Position numbers and translations under genes: made by a program
Shown: one piece after another, positions 1 to 8,139 of the stretch
How positions within the stretch are numbered: the stretch's first letter is position 1
How the letters are laid out: each line of letters opens with the position of its first letter
DNA from: Bremerella cremea
Lineage (GTDB): Bacteria; Planctomycetota; Planctomycetia; Pirellulales; Pirellulaceae
Length of the DNA: 64,000 nt
Assembly: GCF_003335505.1 (NCBI RefSeq)
Contig: NZ_QPEX01000010.1
Location: forward strand, 1,302,001-1,366,000
Direction: 5' to 3'
Notes under the pieces: model-generated
The model's database searches: none
What the model was told of the DNA's origin: nothing
Seen by the model: the letters and a program-made list of their open reading frames with translations, nothing else

Positions 1-1
1 A

Positions 2-964
2 GGGCCTGGCCTATCTGTCCCTGCCCCCCGGCAGCCGGCACGACCTTCGCCCGAACAGGTAACACCTCCGCCGCAATCACGTCCGGAGATCGATCATGCA
101 TTGATCGCCGTGCGAGGAAGGATGAACTCGCTAGTCGATCATGGCTTAGTTCTCGCCCAACGAGGTGCTTACTTTTCCGCTCGGGCAGAATTCATTCAGG
201 CCTTGCGGCTCGCGACTCAAACGCTCGATACGGCGGAACGAACACACCGCCATAGCGATGCCTTGGCCGAAGCCCTGGCAGCCTTGGACGAGGCGGGCGA
301 CTTCATTCCCTCCGGGGCTCGTCTAGAAGCGAATGTCGATCTTGACTTGGTGGTTAGCTCGCATCGCACGCCGGTGCTCAAAGACAAAGACCTAGAACAC
401 GAAACCACGCTTACCGCAACGCAACAGTATTTTTCGTTTGCTCAGCAGAAACTAATGGTGGCCTGTGCGGGCATTCCCGAAACATCACGTGCGTTGGTTG
501 GCATGGGGCGAATCCAGGAATACCTGTATCAAACTGCCGGCGACAATCGGACCTTGATCGGGCCTCGCTCGATTGCCTTGTTTCAAACCGCCTTGGCAAT
601 CGATGGACGGAACTTTGAAGCAGCCAACGAATTGGGCGTGTTGCTGGCACGTTACGGCCAGTTCGAGGAAGCCAAGCAAGCTTTGCTGCAAGGCGTAAAA
701 TCGGTTCCCCGTCCTGAAATCTGGCAAAACCTCGCTTCGATTCACGAAACGCTGGGAGAATTGGAATTAGCCCAGCGAGCCAAGCAAGAAGCGGAAATGG
801 CTCAACAATTCGTTCAGCTAAACGGCGACCTGAACACGGTCCGATGGGTTACTCCGGAAGAAATGGCGCGCCATGGCCAAGCCAATGCCAACTTAAAGCA
901 ATCGGTTCCCGCAGATAACATTCCGCCGATCGCACAGCGTCGCACTACTCAATCGACTCGATAA
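2..964 (+). CDS. TPR-like repeat protein, 5' end outside the window
   Basis: The frame stays open from the last codon (TAA at 962-964) back to the window edge, so this is the C-terminal part of a longer gene. A TTG at 101 could be read as a start, but the frame continues upstream through a proline-rich stretch that looks like a linker, so the true start is off the window. The C-terminal half carries helix-pair repeats typical of tetratricopeptides (for example around the motif ANELGVLLARYGQFEEAKQAL, then WQNLASIHETLGELELAQRA). It lies 23 bases upstream of a polysaccharide export gene on the same strand, so the two are probably co-transcribed. A scaffold or assembly role in envelope or exopolysaccharide export is an inference from context only; no catalytic motif is visible. 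Confidence 0.75.
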   Translation, partial: GPGLSVPAPRQPARPSPEQVTPPPQSRPEIDHALIAVRGRMNSLVDHGLVLAQRGAYFSARAEFIQALRLATQTLDTAERTHRHSDALAEALAALDEAGDFIPSGARLEANVDLDLVVSSHRTPVLKDKDLEHETTLTATQQYFSFAQQKLMVACAGIPETSRALVGMGRIQEYLYQTAGDNRTLIGPRSIALFQTALAIDGRNFEAANELGVLLARYGQFEEAKQALLQGVKSVPRPEIWQNLASIHETLGELELAQRAKQEAEMAQQFVQLNGDLNTVRWVTPEEMARHGQANANLKQSVPADNIPPIAQRRTTQSTR

Positions 965-987
965 GACGGTCAAGGATTCGACCTCCC

Positions 988-2121
988 ATGCGTAACTCGA
1001 TTTTTATCATCAGCGGACTGGTGTTCGCTTTCTGCATCTCGCCAGCTTGGGCTCAATACGCCGAGCAAGGTTACGATCCTCGTACGAGCGATATCCTGGT
1101 TGGCGTCGATTCGACCGACCCGACCTGTGAAGGGGAACCGCATTGGAACGCACGGCGTCCGATTCCTTGGCAGGTGTTTGCCCAAGGGGAATACGTTGGT
1201 CCTGCACGAACGCCGCATGTTCCCGAGTATCGCTTGCGTGTCGACGACCAAATTGACTTTGTCTTTCGCTTATCACGCCAAGAGACCAGTCAGGTTTACC
1301 GGCTGAATGTCGGCGACGAAATTAAGATCGAGTCTTTAACCGACAAGCAGTTAGACCGCGAGCGGGTCGAGGTTATGCCGGACGGTTCTATTACGGTGAT
1401 GCTGCTGGGACGGGTTCAGGCCGCTCGGCGCAGCATTCAAGAGGTGCGTGATGACCTCGAAAAGAAGTACCAGAAGTACTACAAAGTTCCCTCGATCACG
1501 GTAACTCCGGTAAAAATCAATACGAAGCTAGAAGACCTTCGCGCCACGGTCGACAGCCGGGCAGGCGTCGGTGGTCAACAGCGAAGCAGCCGAGTCATTC
1601 CTGATGGCACGGTCCAGCTTCCCGCGCTCGGTAGCATCCCGGCTCAAGGTTTGACGCTCGACGAATTGAAGCGTGAAATTGATGAACGTTATGCTCGCGA
1701 GATTGAAGGAATTGAGGTCACACCGGTACTCATTCAACGGGCAGCACGTTTTGTGTATGTTCTGGGTGAAGTCCCCAACCCAGGTCGGTATGAGTTGACC
1801 GGTCCCACTACGGCAATTCAAAGTGTCGCCATGGCTGGCGGCTGGAACGTCGGGGCCAACCTCCGCGAAATCGTGGTTTTTCGTCGAGCCGAAGACTGGC
1901 GTTTGGTGGCCACCAAACTTGATCTTAAAGGGGCTTTGTACGGCAAACGCCCAGCCCCATCCGATGAACTTTGGATTCGCGACGCCGATATCGTAATCGT
2001 CCCCAAAAGCCCTATTTTGTGGGCAGACGAGTTTATCGAGTTGGTCTTTACGAAAGGCATCTACGGCGTCGTCCCCTTCCAAGGGGTTAATATCAGCGTG
2101 AACAAGCTGACTACGTTCTAA
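988..2121 (+). CDS. Polysaccharide biosynthesis/export protein (Wza-like, SLBB domains)
   Basis: A 377-residue protein with an N-terminal signal peptide (hydrophobic core followed by AWAQY). After it comes a Poly_export-like region (about residues 95-180, beginning YRLNVGDEIKIESL and containing PDGSITVMLLGRVQAA). Two SLBB-like beta-grasp segments follow (about 195-250, with PDGTVQLPALGSIPAQGLTL, and 250-310, with VYVLGEVPNPGRYELTG). This is the usual order in outer-membrane polysaccharide export proteins of the Wza/KpsD superfamily. No lipobox cysteine is seen, so anchoring differs from Wza itself or is absent. No glycosyltransferase or tyrosine-kinase gene is visible beside it, so the exported polymer is unknown. 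The ATG at 988 follows AGGA at 972-975. Confidence 0.85.
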   Translation: MRNSIFIISGLVFAFCISPAWAQYAEQGYDPRTSDILVGVDSTDPTCEGEPHWNARRPIPWQVFAQGEYVGPARTPHVPEYRLRVDDQIDFVFRLSRQETSQVYRLNVGDEIKIESLTDKQLDRERVEVMPDGSITVMLLGRVQAARRSIQEVRDDLEKKYQKYYKVPSITVTPVKINTKLEDLRATVDSRAGVGGQQRSSRVIPDGTVQLPALGSIPAQGLTLDELKREIDERYAREIEGIEVTPVLIQRAARFVYVLGEVPNPGRYELTGPTTAIQSVAMAGGWNVGANLREIVVFRRAEDWRLVATKLDLKGALYGKRPAPSDELWIRDADIVIVPKSPILWADEFIELVFTKGIYGVVPFQGVNISVNKLTTF

Positions 2122-2180
2122 CCGCCTGGTGAAATTGGCGACCAATCCTGGGGAAAAATTGTTCGTTGGCGAAACTTTCT

Positions 2181-2206
2181 CTACTTCGTTACAGTTTACG
2201 AAGTAG
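2181..2206 (+). terminator. Hairpin after the export gene, possible terminator
   Basis: A 9-bp perfect stem (CTACTTCGT at 2181-2189 with ACGAAGTAG at 2198-2206) and an 8-nt loop lie 60 bases after the export gene. No T-run follows, so it may be a Rho-dependent stop, an RNA-stabilising hairpin, or a leader element of the next gene. Confidence 0.35.
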
Positions 2207-2245
2207 GAAGTCCTTCGCTTCAACATCCCCAGGAGTGTTCGCATC

Positions 2246-4276
2246 GTGAACCATCCTCTTCGTTGCTTCGCCGTCGCCACTTTTCTTTTCGGTTTCCTCG
2301 CTGTCTCTTCATTCGCCCGCGAATCGAAGATCGAACCGCAACCGATTGGCAAGCATATTGAACAGTTCGAGCTAAAAGACTTTCGCGGCAAAACCTACAA
2401 GCTATCCGACTACAGCGATAGTAACGTCGTGGTGCTGGCATTCATCGGATGTGAATGCCCTGTGGCGAAAAGGTACACGGTGACGCTGCAAAAGCTGGCC
2501 CAGGAATTCAAAGACGACGGCGTCACCATTCTGGCCATCGACGCCAATCAGCACGATTCGATTACCGAAATGGCCGCTTTTGCCAAGGTCCATTCCCTGG
2601 AAATTCCCTTCCTGAAAGACCTAGCCAACCGTTTAGCCGACCAAGTCGGCGCCCGTCGAACCCCTGAGGTGATCCTTTTGGACCAAGGGAGAACCATTCA
2701 GTATCGAGGCCGCGTTGACGATCATTTTCTGGTGGGCAATGTCCGTGAAGGATCGACCCGCGACGATCTCAAAATCGCGATTCAGGAAGTTCTCGCTGGC
2801 CAGCCCGTTACCGTTAAGGAAACCGAACCGGTGGGCTGCCATATTGGCCGAATCCTAGAAGCGGACGAATCGGCCCAGGTAACTTACTCGAACCAAGTTT
2901 CCCGAATCCTTCAAAATCGCTGCATTGAATGTCATCGTGAGGGCGAGATTGCCCCGTTTGCCTTGACAGACTACGACGAGGTGGTGGGCTGGTCGGAGAT
3001 GATTGCGGAAGTGGTTGAGGATCAACGGATGCCACCATGGCACGCGGACCCGAAGTATGGCCATTTCTCGAACGACCGAAGTTTGAGCGAGCAGGAAAAA
3101 AAGACCATTCTCGATTGGGTAGAAGCAGGCGCCCCTCAAGGGGATCCTCAGCAACTCCCCCAACCCAAGACCTTCGTGCCAGGCTGGTCACTTCCACAGA
3201 AGCCTGACTTGATCTTAGATATCACCCAGACCGGGAAACCAGAACTAGTCCCGGCGGAAGGGGAAGTCGAATACAAATACATCCGCGTCGATCCTGGCTT
3301 CAAGGAAGATGTCTGGATTAAGGGAGCCGAACTGCGCCCTGGCAATCTGCAAGTTGTTCACCACATCCTTTGCTTTGCGATTCCCCCCGGTACCAATATG
3401 GAGAAGTTCCAAGGAGGAGCGCGCAGCTTTCTGGTGGGCTACGTACCGGGCAAGCTCGCTGAAAACTACCCTGACGGCATGGCGAAGCGAATTCCAGCGG
3501 GCTCGGCTTTGATCTTTCAGATGCACTACACGCCAATCGGCTCACCTCAGGAAGACCTCAGCCAACTTGGGCTGTCCTTTATCGACGAAAAAGAGGTGAA
3601 GCACGAAATTCATACAACCAGCGCATTGCAGCGTCGTCTCGCGATTCCACCTGGCGACGCCAATCACCAGGTCGAAGCCGATTCTCCTCGTTCTCAAGAT
3701 GACAAGACGGTATTGCTTGGTTTCATGCCGCACATGCACCTACGCGGCAAATCCTTCCGCTACATGTATGTTTCTCCCGATGGGCAAGAAGAAACTTTGA
3801 TCGATATTCCTCACTACGATTTCAACTGGCAAACCGCCTACATCCTGGCCGAACCGCGTGAGATGCCGAAAGGTTCGTACATTCACGCTGTCGCGCATTT
3901 CGACAACTCGAAGAATAATCTGTTTAATCCCGATCCAACAACAACGGTTCGCTGGGGGGATCAAACGAGTGATGAAATGATGATTGGCTACTTCGACGTT
4001 GCAGTTCCCAAAGATGGCGTGGCCCCCGATCCTGGCATCGGACTTTTAGTTCTCGGGGCAAGCCAAAAAGATCTAGCCAACCGGGCTCAAGATATCGTCC
4101 GGCGTTTCGATAAAAACGGAGACAACATTGTGCAGCAAAACGAAGTCACGCTGGTTGGGCTGGGGCTGTTCAAGAAATTTGATCTCAATGGCAACCAAGA
4201 GGTCACCATCGAGGAAGTTCACCATAACCTGGAAGGAAACATCGAGTTGCTTCAAGCCCTACGGAAGTTGAAGTAG
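2246..4276 (+). CDS. Secreted redoxin / cytochrome c / copper-monooxygenase-like / EF-hand fusion
   Basis: A 676-residue exported protein starting at GTG 2246, with AGGAG at 2231-2235. The order is: signal peptide (about 1-25); an AhpC/TSA-type redoxin domain (about 35-185) with cysteines in GCECPVAKRY; a cytochrome-like segment with one heme c motif CIECH near residue 230 followed by MPPWHADP; a copper type II ascorbate-dependent monooxygenase-like part (about 340-590) with candidate copper ligands in VVHHILC, QMHYTP and MPHMHLRG; and a C-terminal EF-hand pair (DKNGDNIVQQNE, DLNGNQEVTIEE). Planctomycetes commonly encode such redoxin/cytochrome/monooxygenase-like proteins, but their substrate is unknown. 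The redoxin site is C-E-C rather than CxxC, so classical thioredoxin disulfide chemistry is uncertain. Probably periplasmic. It stands alone on this strand. Confidence 0.8.
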   Translation: MNHPLRCFAVATFLFGFLAVSSFARESKIEPQPIGKHIEQFELKDFRGKTYKLSDYSDSNVVVLAFIGCECPVAKRYTVTLQKLAQEFKDDGVTILAIDANQHDSITEMAAFAKVHSLEIPFLKDLANRLADQVGARRTPEVILLDQGRTIQYRGRVDDHFLVGNVREGSTRDDLKIAIQEVLAGQPVTVKETEPVGCHIGRILEADESAQVTYSNQVSRILQNRCIECHREGEIAPFALTDYDEVVGWSEMIAEVVEDQRMPPWHADPKYGHFSNDRSLSEQEKKTILDWVEAGAPQGDPQQLPQPKTFVPGWSLPQKPDLILDITQTGKPELVPAEGEVEYKYIRVDPGFKEDVWIKGAELRPGNLQVVHHILCFAIPPGTNMEKFQGGARSFLVGYVPGKLAENYPDGMAKRIPAGSALIFQMHYTPIGSPQEDLSQLGLSFIDEKEVKHEIHTTSALQRRLAIPPGDANHQVEADSPRSQDDKTVLLGFMPHMHLRGKSFRYMYVSPDGQEETLIDIPHYDFNWQTAYILAEPREMPKGSYIHAVAHFDNSKNNLFNPDPTTTVRWGDQTSDEMMIGYFDVAVPKDGVAPDPGIGLLVLGASQKDLANRAQDIVRRFDKNGDNIVQQNEVTLVGLGLFKKFDLNGNQEVTIEEVHHNLEGNIELLQALRKLK

Positions 4277-4310
4277 TTCAACACGTAATCTTGTCTGATC
4301 CCAAATCCCG

Positions 4311-4772
4311 TTAGGCCGACAAGCTATCGGGACCATTCTGGTCCAGTACGTGCAAGAAGCGACCTCCGTTGTCATACCATCCTTGCCGCGTAAAACGGGT
4401 CCACAACAGGTCGGTCACTAAGGAAGCCCGGGTGCCGTCATCCGACTCTAACGTCAAGATCACACGGCGATAGGGTAACGGCTCTCGATGATAAAAATCG
4501 ATTCCTCTTTCCGTTATGTTCTTGCCGACGACCACCGTCGTCAGCTCGTTTAGTGGCTGGCCAGACGCGTCGATTGGGGTCATGTACAGGAGGTGAGGAT
4601 ACGGATATCGAAAGTCCTTGCGGCGTTCGTCGGTGATCTTCTTCGGAAGAATGCGACCAATTAATTGTCCTACCGTGGAACGCACTTTCACTTCGCTGCA
4701 TTCGGAACAGGCAGGAATCGCGCTGAAAGCAAACTCAGACACAATCGAAACGGCGTGTGATCCATTCGCCAT
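4311..4772 (-). CDS. PilZ-domain-like protein
   Basis: A 153-residue soluble protein. Its centre reads like a PilZ domain: the basic stretch DERRKDFRYPYPHLLYM resembles the RxxxR c-di-GMP-binding motif, and later GKNITERGIDFYHREPLPYRRVIL resembles the D/NxSxxG region and following strands. The first motif is present in loose form only and the second has T-E-R-G in place of S-xx-G, so c-di-GMP binding is plausible but unproven. Its 3' end lies 34 bases from the convergent redox-fusion gene. No motility or cellulose genes are adjacent. Confidence 0.65.
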   Translation of the reverse strand: MANGSHAVSIVSEFAFSAIPACSECSEVKVRSTVGQLIGRILPKKITDERRKDFRYPYPHLLYMTPIDASGQPLNELTTVVVGKNITERGIDFYHREPLPYRRVILTLESDDGTRASLVTDLLWTRFTRQGWYDNGGRFLHVLDQNGPDSLSA

Positions 4773-5004
4773 GGTGCATCACCTGGTGGGGGAAATCGGA
4801 GTCGAAAGACTAGAGACTGTACGACGAGTTCCATCGCCAGGTTTAATCTGGCAGGCGTATTCTGGCACAATAGCTAAGCCGCAAGGCCAGGCAGTTGCTG
4901 CTACCTTCGTCACGAAAATCGCTGCGGAACTATTGAAATAAATACTTCATGATATGCTGATGGCAAATCTAAAGATAAACGATTGCGGATGGTCGCAATT
5001 CTCG

Positions 5005-6111
5005 TTAGCTGGGGAGAAGATGCCGATATTGACGTTTAAGCTGGGCTACGGATAGCGGATCGTCGCTCAGAGCGGCCATCGCCGAATGTAAAACGTTTTT
5101 GGCCTCGAACCATTCGCCCCGCGATTTGGCATCATCGATCCAGCTCTCATAGATAGAACGTACAGAAAGCCGGCTTTCCCCAGGCTTCCATTGCGCCAAA
5201 CGCACGGCATCCTCGTAGCGACCATCGCGGCACCATTGGTCGATGACAGCATCAACAATGCGGCGGCGGTTCTCTGTTAATTGCTCGTCGCCAACAGCTT
5301 GAGCTTCGATCTGTTGGAGCACCTTGAAAGCCTGATCGCAATCATGCTGACCAACGCAAAGAACCGCCCAATTATTGAGGATCGCCACGCGGTTTTTCAT
5401 GGCGGCAGGGTCTTGGGGATCGAGGGCCAACGCGCGATCGAGTAGCTGGATCGCCGTAGAATACTCGCTTTGAGCCGCTGCCAAGCTGGCTTGGTTATAA
5501 GGTATTTTGGCGGCTAAGCCACGCGAGGAAAGGACACTTGCCGAATCGCCTGCTTGGACTGCCGGTGCTTGCTCTTGGTCGTGCGGTTCCAACAAGAACC
5601 AAGTCGGGCACGTTGTCTCGATATCGAGAATGGGACGACTTAACAGCCGGCACCAGACATGCCCTCGCGTTTGCATCGCCATGGTGGGTAGGCCGGCATG
5701 GTCGGCCAACACCTGATAGAGAATGGTCGCCGAAACGCAGTTGTAATTTCCTTCAAGCAGCGCCACGCTAAGCAAGTTCTGGTCTTCATCGTACTCTCCA
5801 GTCAGCAGTTGATCGTGCATCGACTGAAAAACCCACTCCCCCCGCTCTTTCAATCCCATTCGGCCCCATTGCGATGGTAAATGGTTTTCCATCCATGTGC
5901 AGTGGTCGCGGAGACGTTGTTGCGCTTGCTCTCGCTCGGCTGCGGCGAGGTGATCTCCTTCAGCTGCCCAGCTCAGTTCGGCCAATGTCGCCGGCCGCGA
6001 GATCGTCTGGGCTGAGGCCGTGCCGGGAAAGGACGACACAAGCATCACCGTGACATAAATGTACACGGCCAGCCAAAAGATACGTTCAGATTCCTTCCAA
6101 TAACAAGACAT
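5005..6111 (-). CDS. Secreted transglutaminase-like protein with TPR repeats
   Basis: The start at 6111 is preferred over an in-frame upstream start at 6279 because it gives a clean signal peptide (hydrophobic stretch ending in TASA). The mature protein has a transglutaminase-like/SirB1-type core whose triad is visible: Cys in YNCVSATILYQ, His in TRGHVWC, Asp in ILDIETT. It is followed by tetratricopeptide-like helices (about SEYSTAIQLLDRALALDPQDP and onward). Such proteins are usually periplasmic peptidase or amidase-like enzymes of unknown substrate. It is monocistronic, with a 234-base gap to the PilZ-like gene downstream on the same strand. Confidence 0.72.
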   Translation of the reverse strand: MSCYWKESERIFWLAVYIYVTVMLVSSFPGTASAQTISRPATLAELSWAAEGDHLAAAEREQAQQRLRDHCTWMENHLPSQWGRMGLKERGEWVFQSMHDQLLTGEYDEDQNLLSVALLEGNYNCVSATILYQVLADHAGLPTMAMQTRGHVWCRLLSRPILDIETTCPTWFLLEPHDQEQAPAVQAGDSASVLSSRGLAAKIPYNQASLAAAQSEYSTAIQLLDRALALDPQDPAAMKNRVAILNNWAVLCVGQHDCDQAFKVLQQIEAQAVGDEQLTENRRRIVDAVIDQWCRDGRYEDAVRLAQWKPGESRLSVRSIYESWIDDAKSRGEWFEAKNVLHSAMAALSDDPLSVAQLKRQYRHLLPS

Positions 6112-6289
6112 ACCGCATTCGACCGGGATTTGGTTCTCGGGAGAGTTTCCAAAGTGTGCGCGATAGAGGAGGACGCGGGAGAGAAACCTGCCGAGAAACC
6201 TGGAGGTTAAGCGCAACCTGTTCGTTAGAGCCCGATCGATCCGTACGACCGTTCCCTGCCCTAGCCGTGGAATTAGCAAAGCGGCATCC

Positions 6290-6319
6290 TTGCTTTGGCA
6301 GCTAGTGGCGGTATATTAT
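6290..6319 (+). promoter_or_regulatory. Putative promoter of tRNA-Gly
   Basis: A sigma70-like pair lies just before the tRNA: TTGCTT at 6290-6295 and TATATT at 6312-6317 (16-base spacer), or TATTAT at 6314-6319 (18-base spacer). This would start transcription a few bases before 6331. Assigned from sequence only. Confidence 0.45.
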
Positions 6320-6330
6320 CAAGTACGCCT

Positions 6331-6401
6331 GCGGGTGTAGCTCAATGGTAGAGCCCTTGCTTCCCAAGCAAGTTACGAGGGTTCGATTCCCTTCACCCGC
6401 T
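6331..6401 (+). tRNA. tRNA-Gly (anticodon CCC)
   Basis: The cloverleaf is visible: acceptor GCGGGTG pairs with CACCCGC; a D arm contains TAGCTCAATGGTAGAGC; the anticodon stem CTTGC/GCAAG encloses the loop TTCCCAA with anticodon CCC at 6363-6365; the T arm contains GGTTCGATTCC. The discriminator base is T, and CCA is not encoded. It reads GGG codons. Confidence 0.96.
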
Positions 6402-6405
6402 TTAG

Positions 6406-6438
6406 AAAAGCCCACATCTTTCGGTGTGGGCTTTTTTT
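6406..6438 (+). terminator. Rho-independent terminator after tRNA-Gly
   Basis: The stem GCCCACA (6410-6416) pairs with TGTGGGC (6425-6431) and is followed by seven T residues (6432-6438). An A-run in front (6406-6409) could let it also act on the opposite strand for the convergent gene ending at 6463. Confidence 0.88.
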
Positions 6439-6462
6439 GTGCATCTAGCTACGGAAACCGAT

Positions 6463-6837
6463 CTATTTCACCTCGAATTCGTAGGTCTCGATCTGCAGCG
6501 AGTTGCTGGTAGGTGATTTGATTCTTACGTGGACCTTCACTTTGCCTCTGCCAACCGGCAAAACCAAGACCCGCTTGTTCGCAGGCCCTAACAACGGCAT
6601 CTCGCCGTTGATCTTTTGAACGTCGTATAGTCGTGCTTGCGCCAGTCCTTCGACCGAAGTGGTGATTACCGAGCCTGCAATCGCTGATGGCTGAATCGTG
6701 GCGATGTCTTCAATCGACATCCGAATGGGCTCACGGCTCGCATTCCCCTCAAGCACGAACAAAGTCGCCCCTTCGGCGTTACCACCGACGAACGACGCTA
6801 CCAGGACAAGGCTAAGCGTGAAAATCAAATTTTTCAT
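6463..6837 (-). CDS. Small secreted hypothetical protein
   Basis: A 124-residue protein when started at 6837, which gives a signal peptide (MKNLIFTLSLVLVASFVGG, then cleavage near AEGA). An upstream in-frame start at 6879 would add 14 residues ahead of the signal and is less likely. The mature part is beta-rich (for example RVLVLPVGRGKVKVHVRIKS) with no motif I recognise and no cysteines. It is transcribed away from the acetylesterase gene, with which it shares a 174-base divergent promoter region. Function unknown; a periplasmic location is inferred. Confidence 0.6.
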   Translation of the reverse strand: MKNLIFTLSLVLVASFVGGNAEGATLFVLEGNASREPIRMSIEDIATIQPSAIAGSVITTSVEGLAQARLYDVQKINGEMPLLGPANKRVLVLPVGRGKVKVHVRIKSPTSNSLQIETYEFEVK

Positions 6838-7011
6838 TACAAACATACCCCAATCTCGAAAACGAGCATTTAGCATCAACTCCCAACCATAGGACGCCCC
6901 AGCTTGAAGCAGCGTTTTTGCTGGCCATTTTTTTATTTCAAAATGGTTTTGGTAATTGGTACGATAAGAGCCCTACTTCGCTCATCCCGCTTCCTTGCCC
7001 CACAAAAAACC

Positions 7012-7935
7012 ATGCTGCTTTGTCGCCCTGCTCTACTGCTGCTCGTCCTTGTTTGCTCTCTTCCTTCCCTGACGTTCGCCCAGGAAGTAGCGGAGGTGTA
7101 TCTACTTTCCGGACAGTCCAATATGGCTGGTAGCGGGCGGAAAGAGCAATTGCCAGAGCATTGGCAAACGCCGGTTCCCAACGTCCAGTATTGGAACGGG
7201 GAAGCGTTTGTCACCTTTGATCCAGGGCAACTTAATCTAAATGGCAAAGACCGGTTCGGGCCTGAACTTGGTTTCGCTCACACTCTGGGCACTCTTAATC
7301 CAGACCAAACCTTCTACATCGTAAAGTTCGCTCTTAGCGGCCAGCCCTTACATGCCGGATTTCATGGCGGAAAATGGATGGGAGCGGAGCCAGGCCCCAA
7401 TCGCAACACGTTCTATCCAGGAGAAGCCGCAGACGATCCGAACCGTGGCAATCACTACAAACGACTCCACGGCCAGTTTTCAGCAGCGTTAACGGCCCTT
7501 AAGCAGGCAGGCAAAACACCTCGGCTGCGTGGGATTGTCTGGATGCAGGGCGAAGCAGACGCCAAGCAAGAAGTTTCAGCGCTCACTTATGATCAATCGA
7601 TTGACCTCCTCAAACGGCGAATTGAAGAAGATTGTGCCAGCGGTCCGGTTCCCTTTGTGATGGGCGAGATCCTACCGCACGATCCACCTTTGGAACGTTT
7701 CACCCATCGCTCGGCAATCCGCCAAGCTCAACAAGCAGCTGATATGCGATCTGGCTCTCCTCGCGCGATCTCTGGAGTCTGGAATGTCTCTACCGATGGA
7801 ATGCCCCTGCTAGCAGACACCGTCCACTACGACACCAAAGGGCAGTTAATGCTGGGCACCTCCTTCGCTTTAGGGGTAACCGAAGCAGAGAACATGCTGC
7901 AGATGCTGGCCCAGAAGAAGGAATCGGGCAAATAG
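7012..7935 (+). CDS. SASA-family (DUF303) secreted acetylesterase
   Basis: A 307-residue protein if started at ATG 7012, which begins a clear signal peptide (MLLCRPALLLLVLVCSLPS, cleaved near TFAQE). The SGNH-type esterase landmarks of the sialate O-acetylesterase/carbohydrate esterase 6 group are present: nucleophile block LLSGQSNMAG, GIVWMQGEADAK, and a C-terminal DTVHYD with the catalytic His. Such enzymes remove O-acetyl groups from sugars, most often from xylan- or sialic-acid-type glycans; the exact substrate is unknown. It probably acts outside the cytoplasm and fits the other polysaccharide-degrading genes in the window, although none is adjacent. Confidence 0.85.
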   Translation: MLLCRPALLLLVLVCSLPSLTFAQEVAEVYLLSGQSNMAGSGRKEQLPEHWQTPVPNVQYWNGEAFVTFDPGQLNLNGKDRFGPELGFAHTLGTLNPDQTFYIVKFALSGQPLHAGFHGGKWMGAEPGPNRNTFYPGEAADDPNRGNHYKRLHGQFSAALTALKQAGKTPRLRGIVWMQGEADAKQEVSALTYDQSIDLLKRRIEEDCASGPVPFVMGEILPHDPPLERFTHRSAIRQAQQAADMRSGSPRAISGVWNVSTDGMPLLADTVHYDTKGQLMLGTSFALGVTEAENMLQMLAQKKESGK

Positions 7936-8139
7936 TTTGCTAGCATCTGCTAGGAAATAGCTTGATGCTGGTGACTGATATTGCTGGACATCGCGAATCG
8001 TTGTAGCTTTCTCCGGTTCCTAATTTCGCCATGCTGGCAGAGGCCACGGATGTGCCCTAGCCGAAGGCGACGCCCGACGGTGTAGTACGCTGCCAATGGC
8101 ATCGTACGATTGCCGGCTCAGAAATTGCACGATTCAAGC

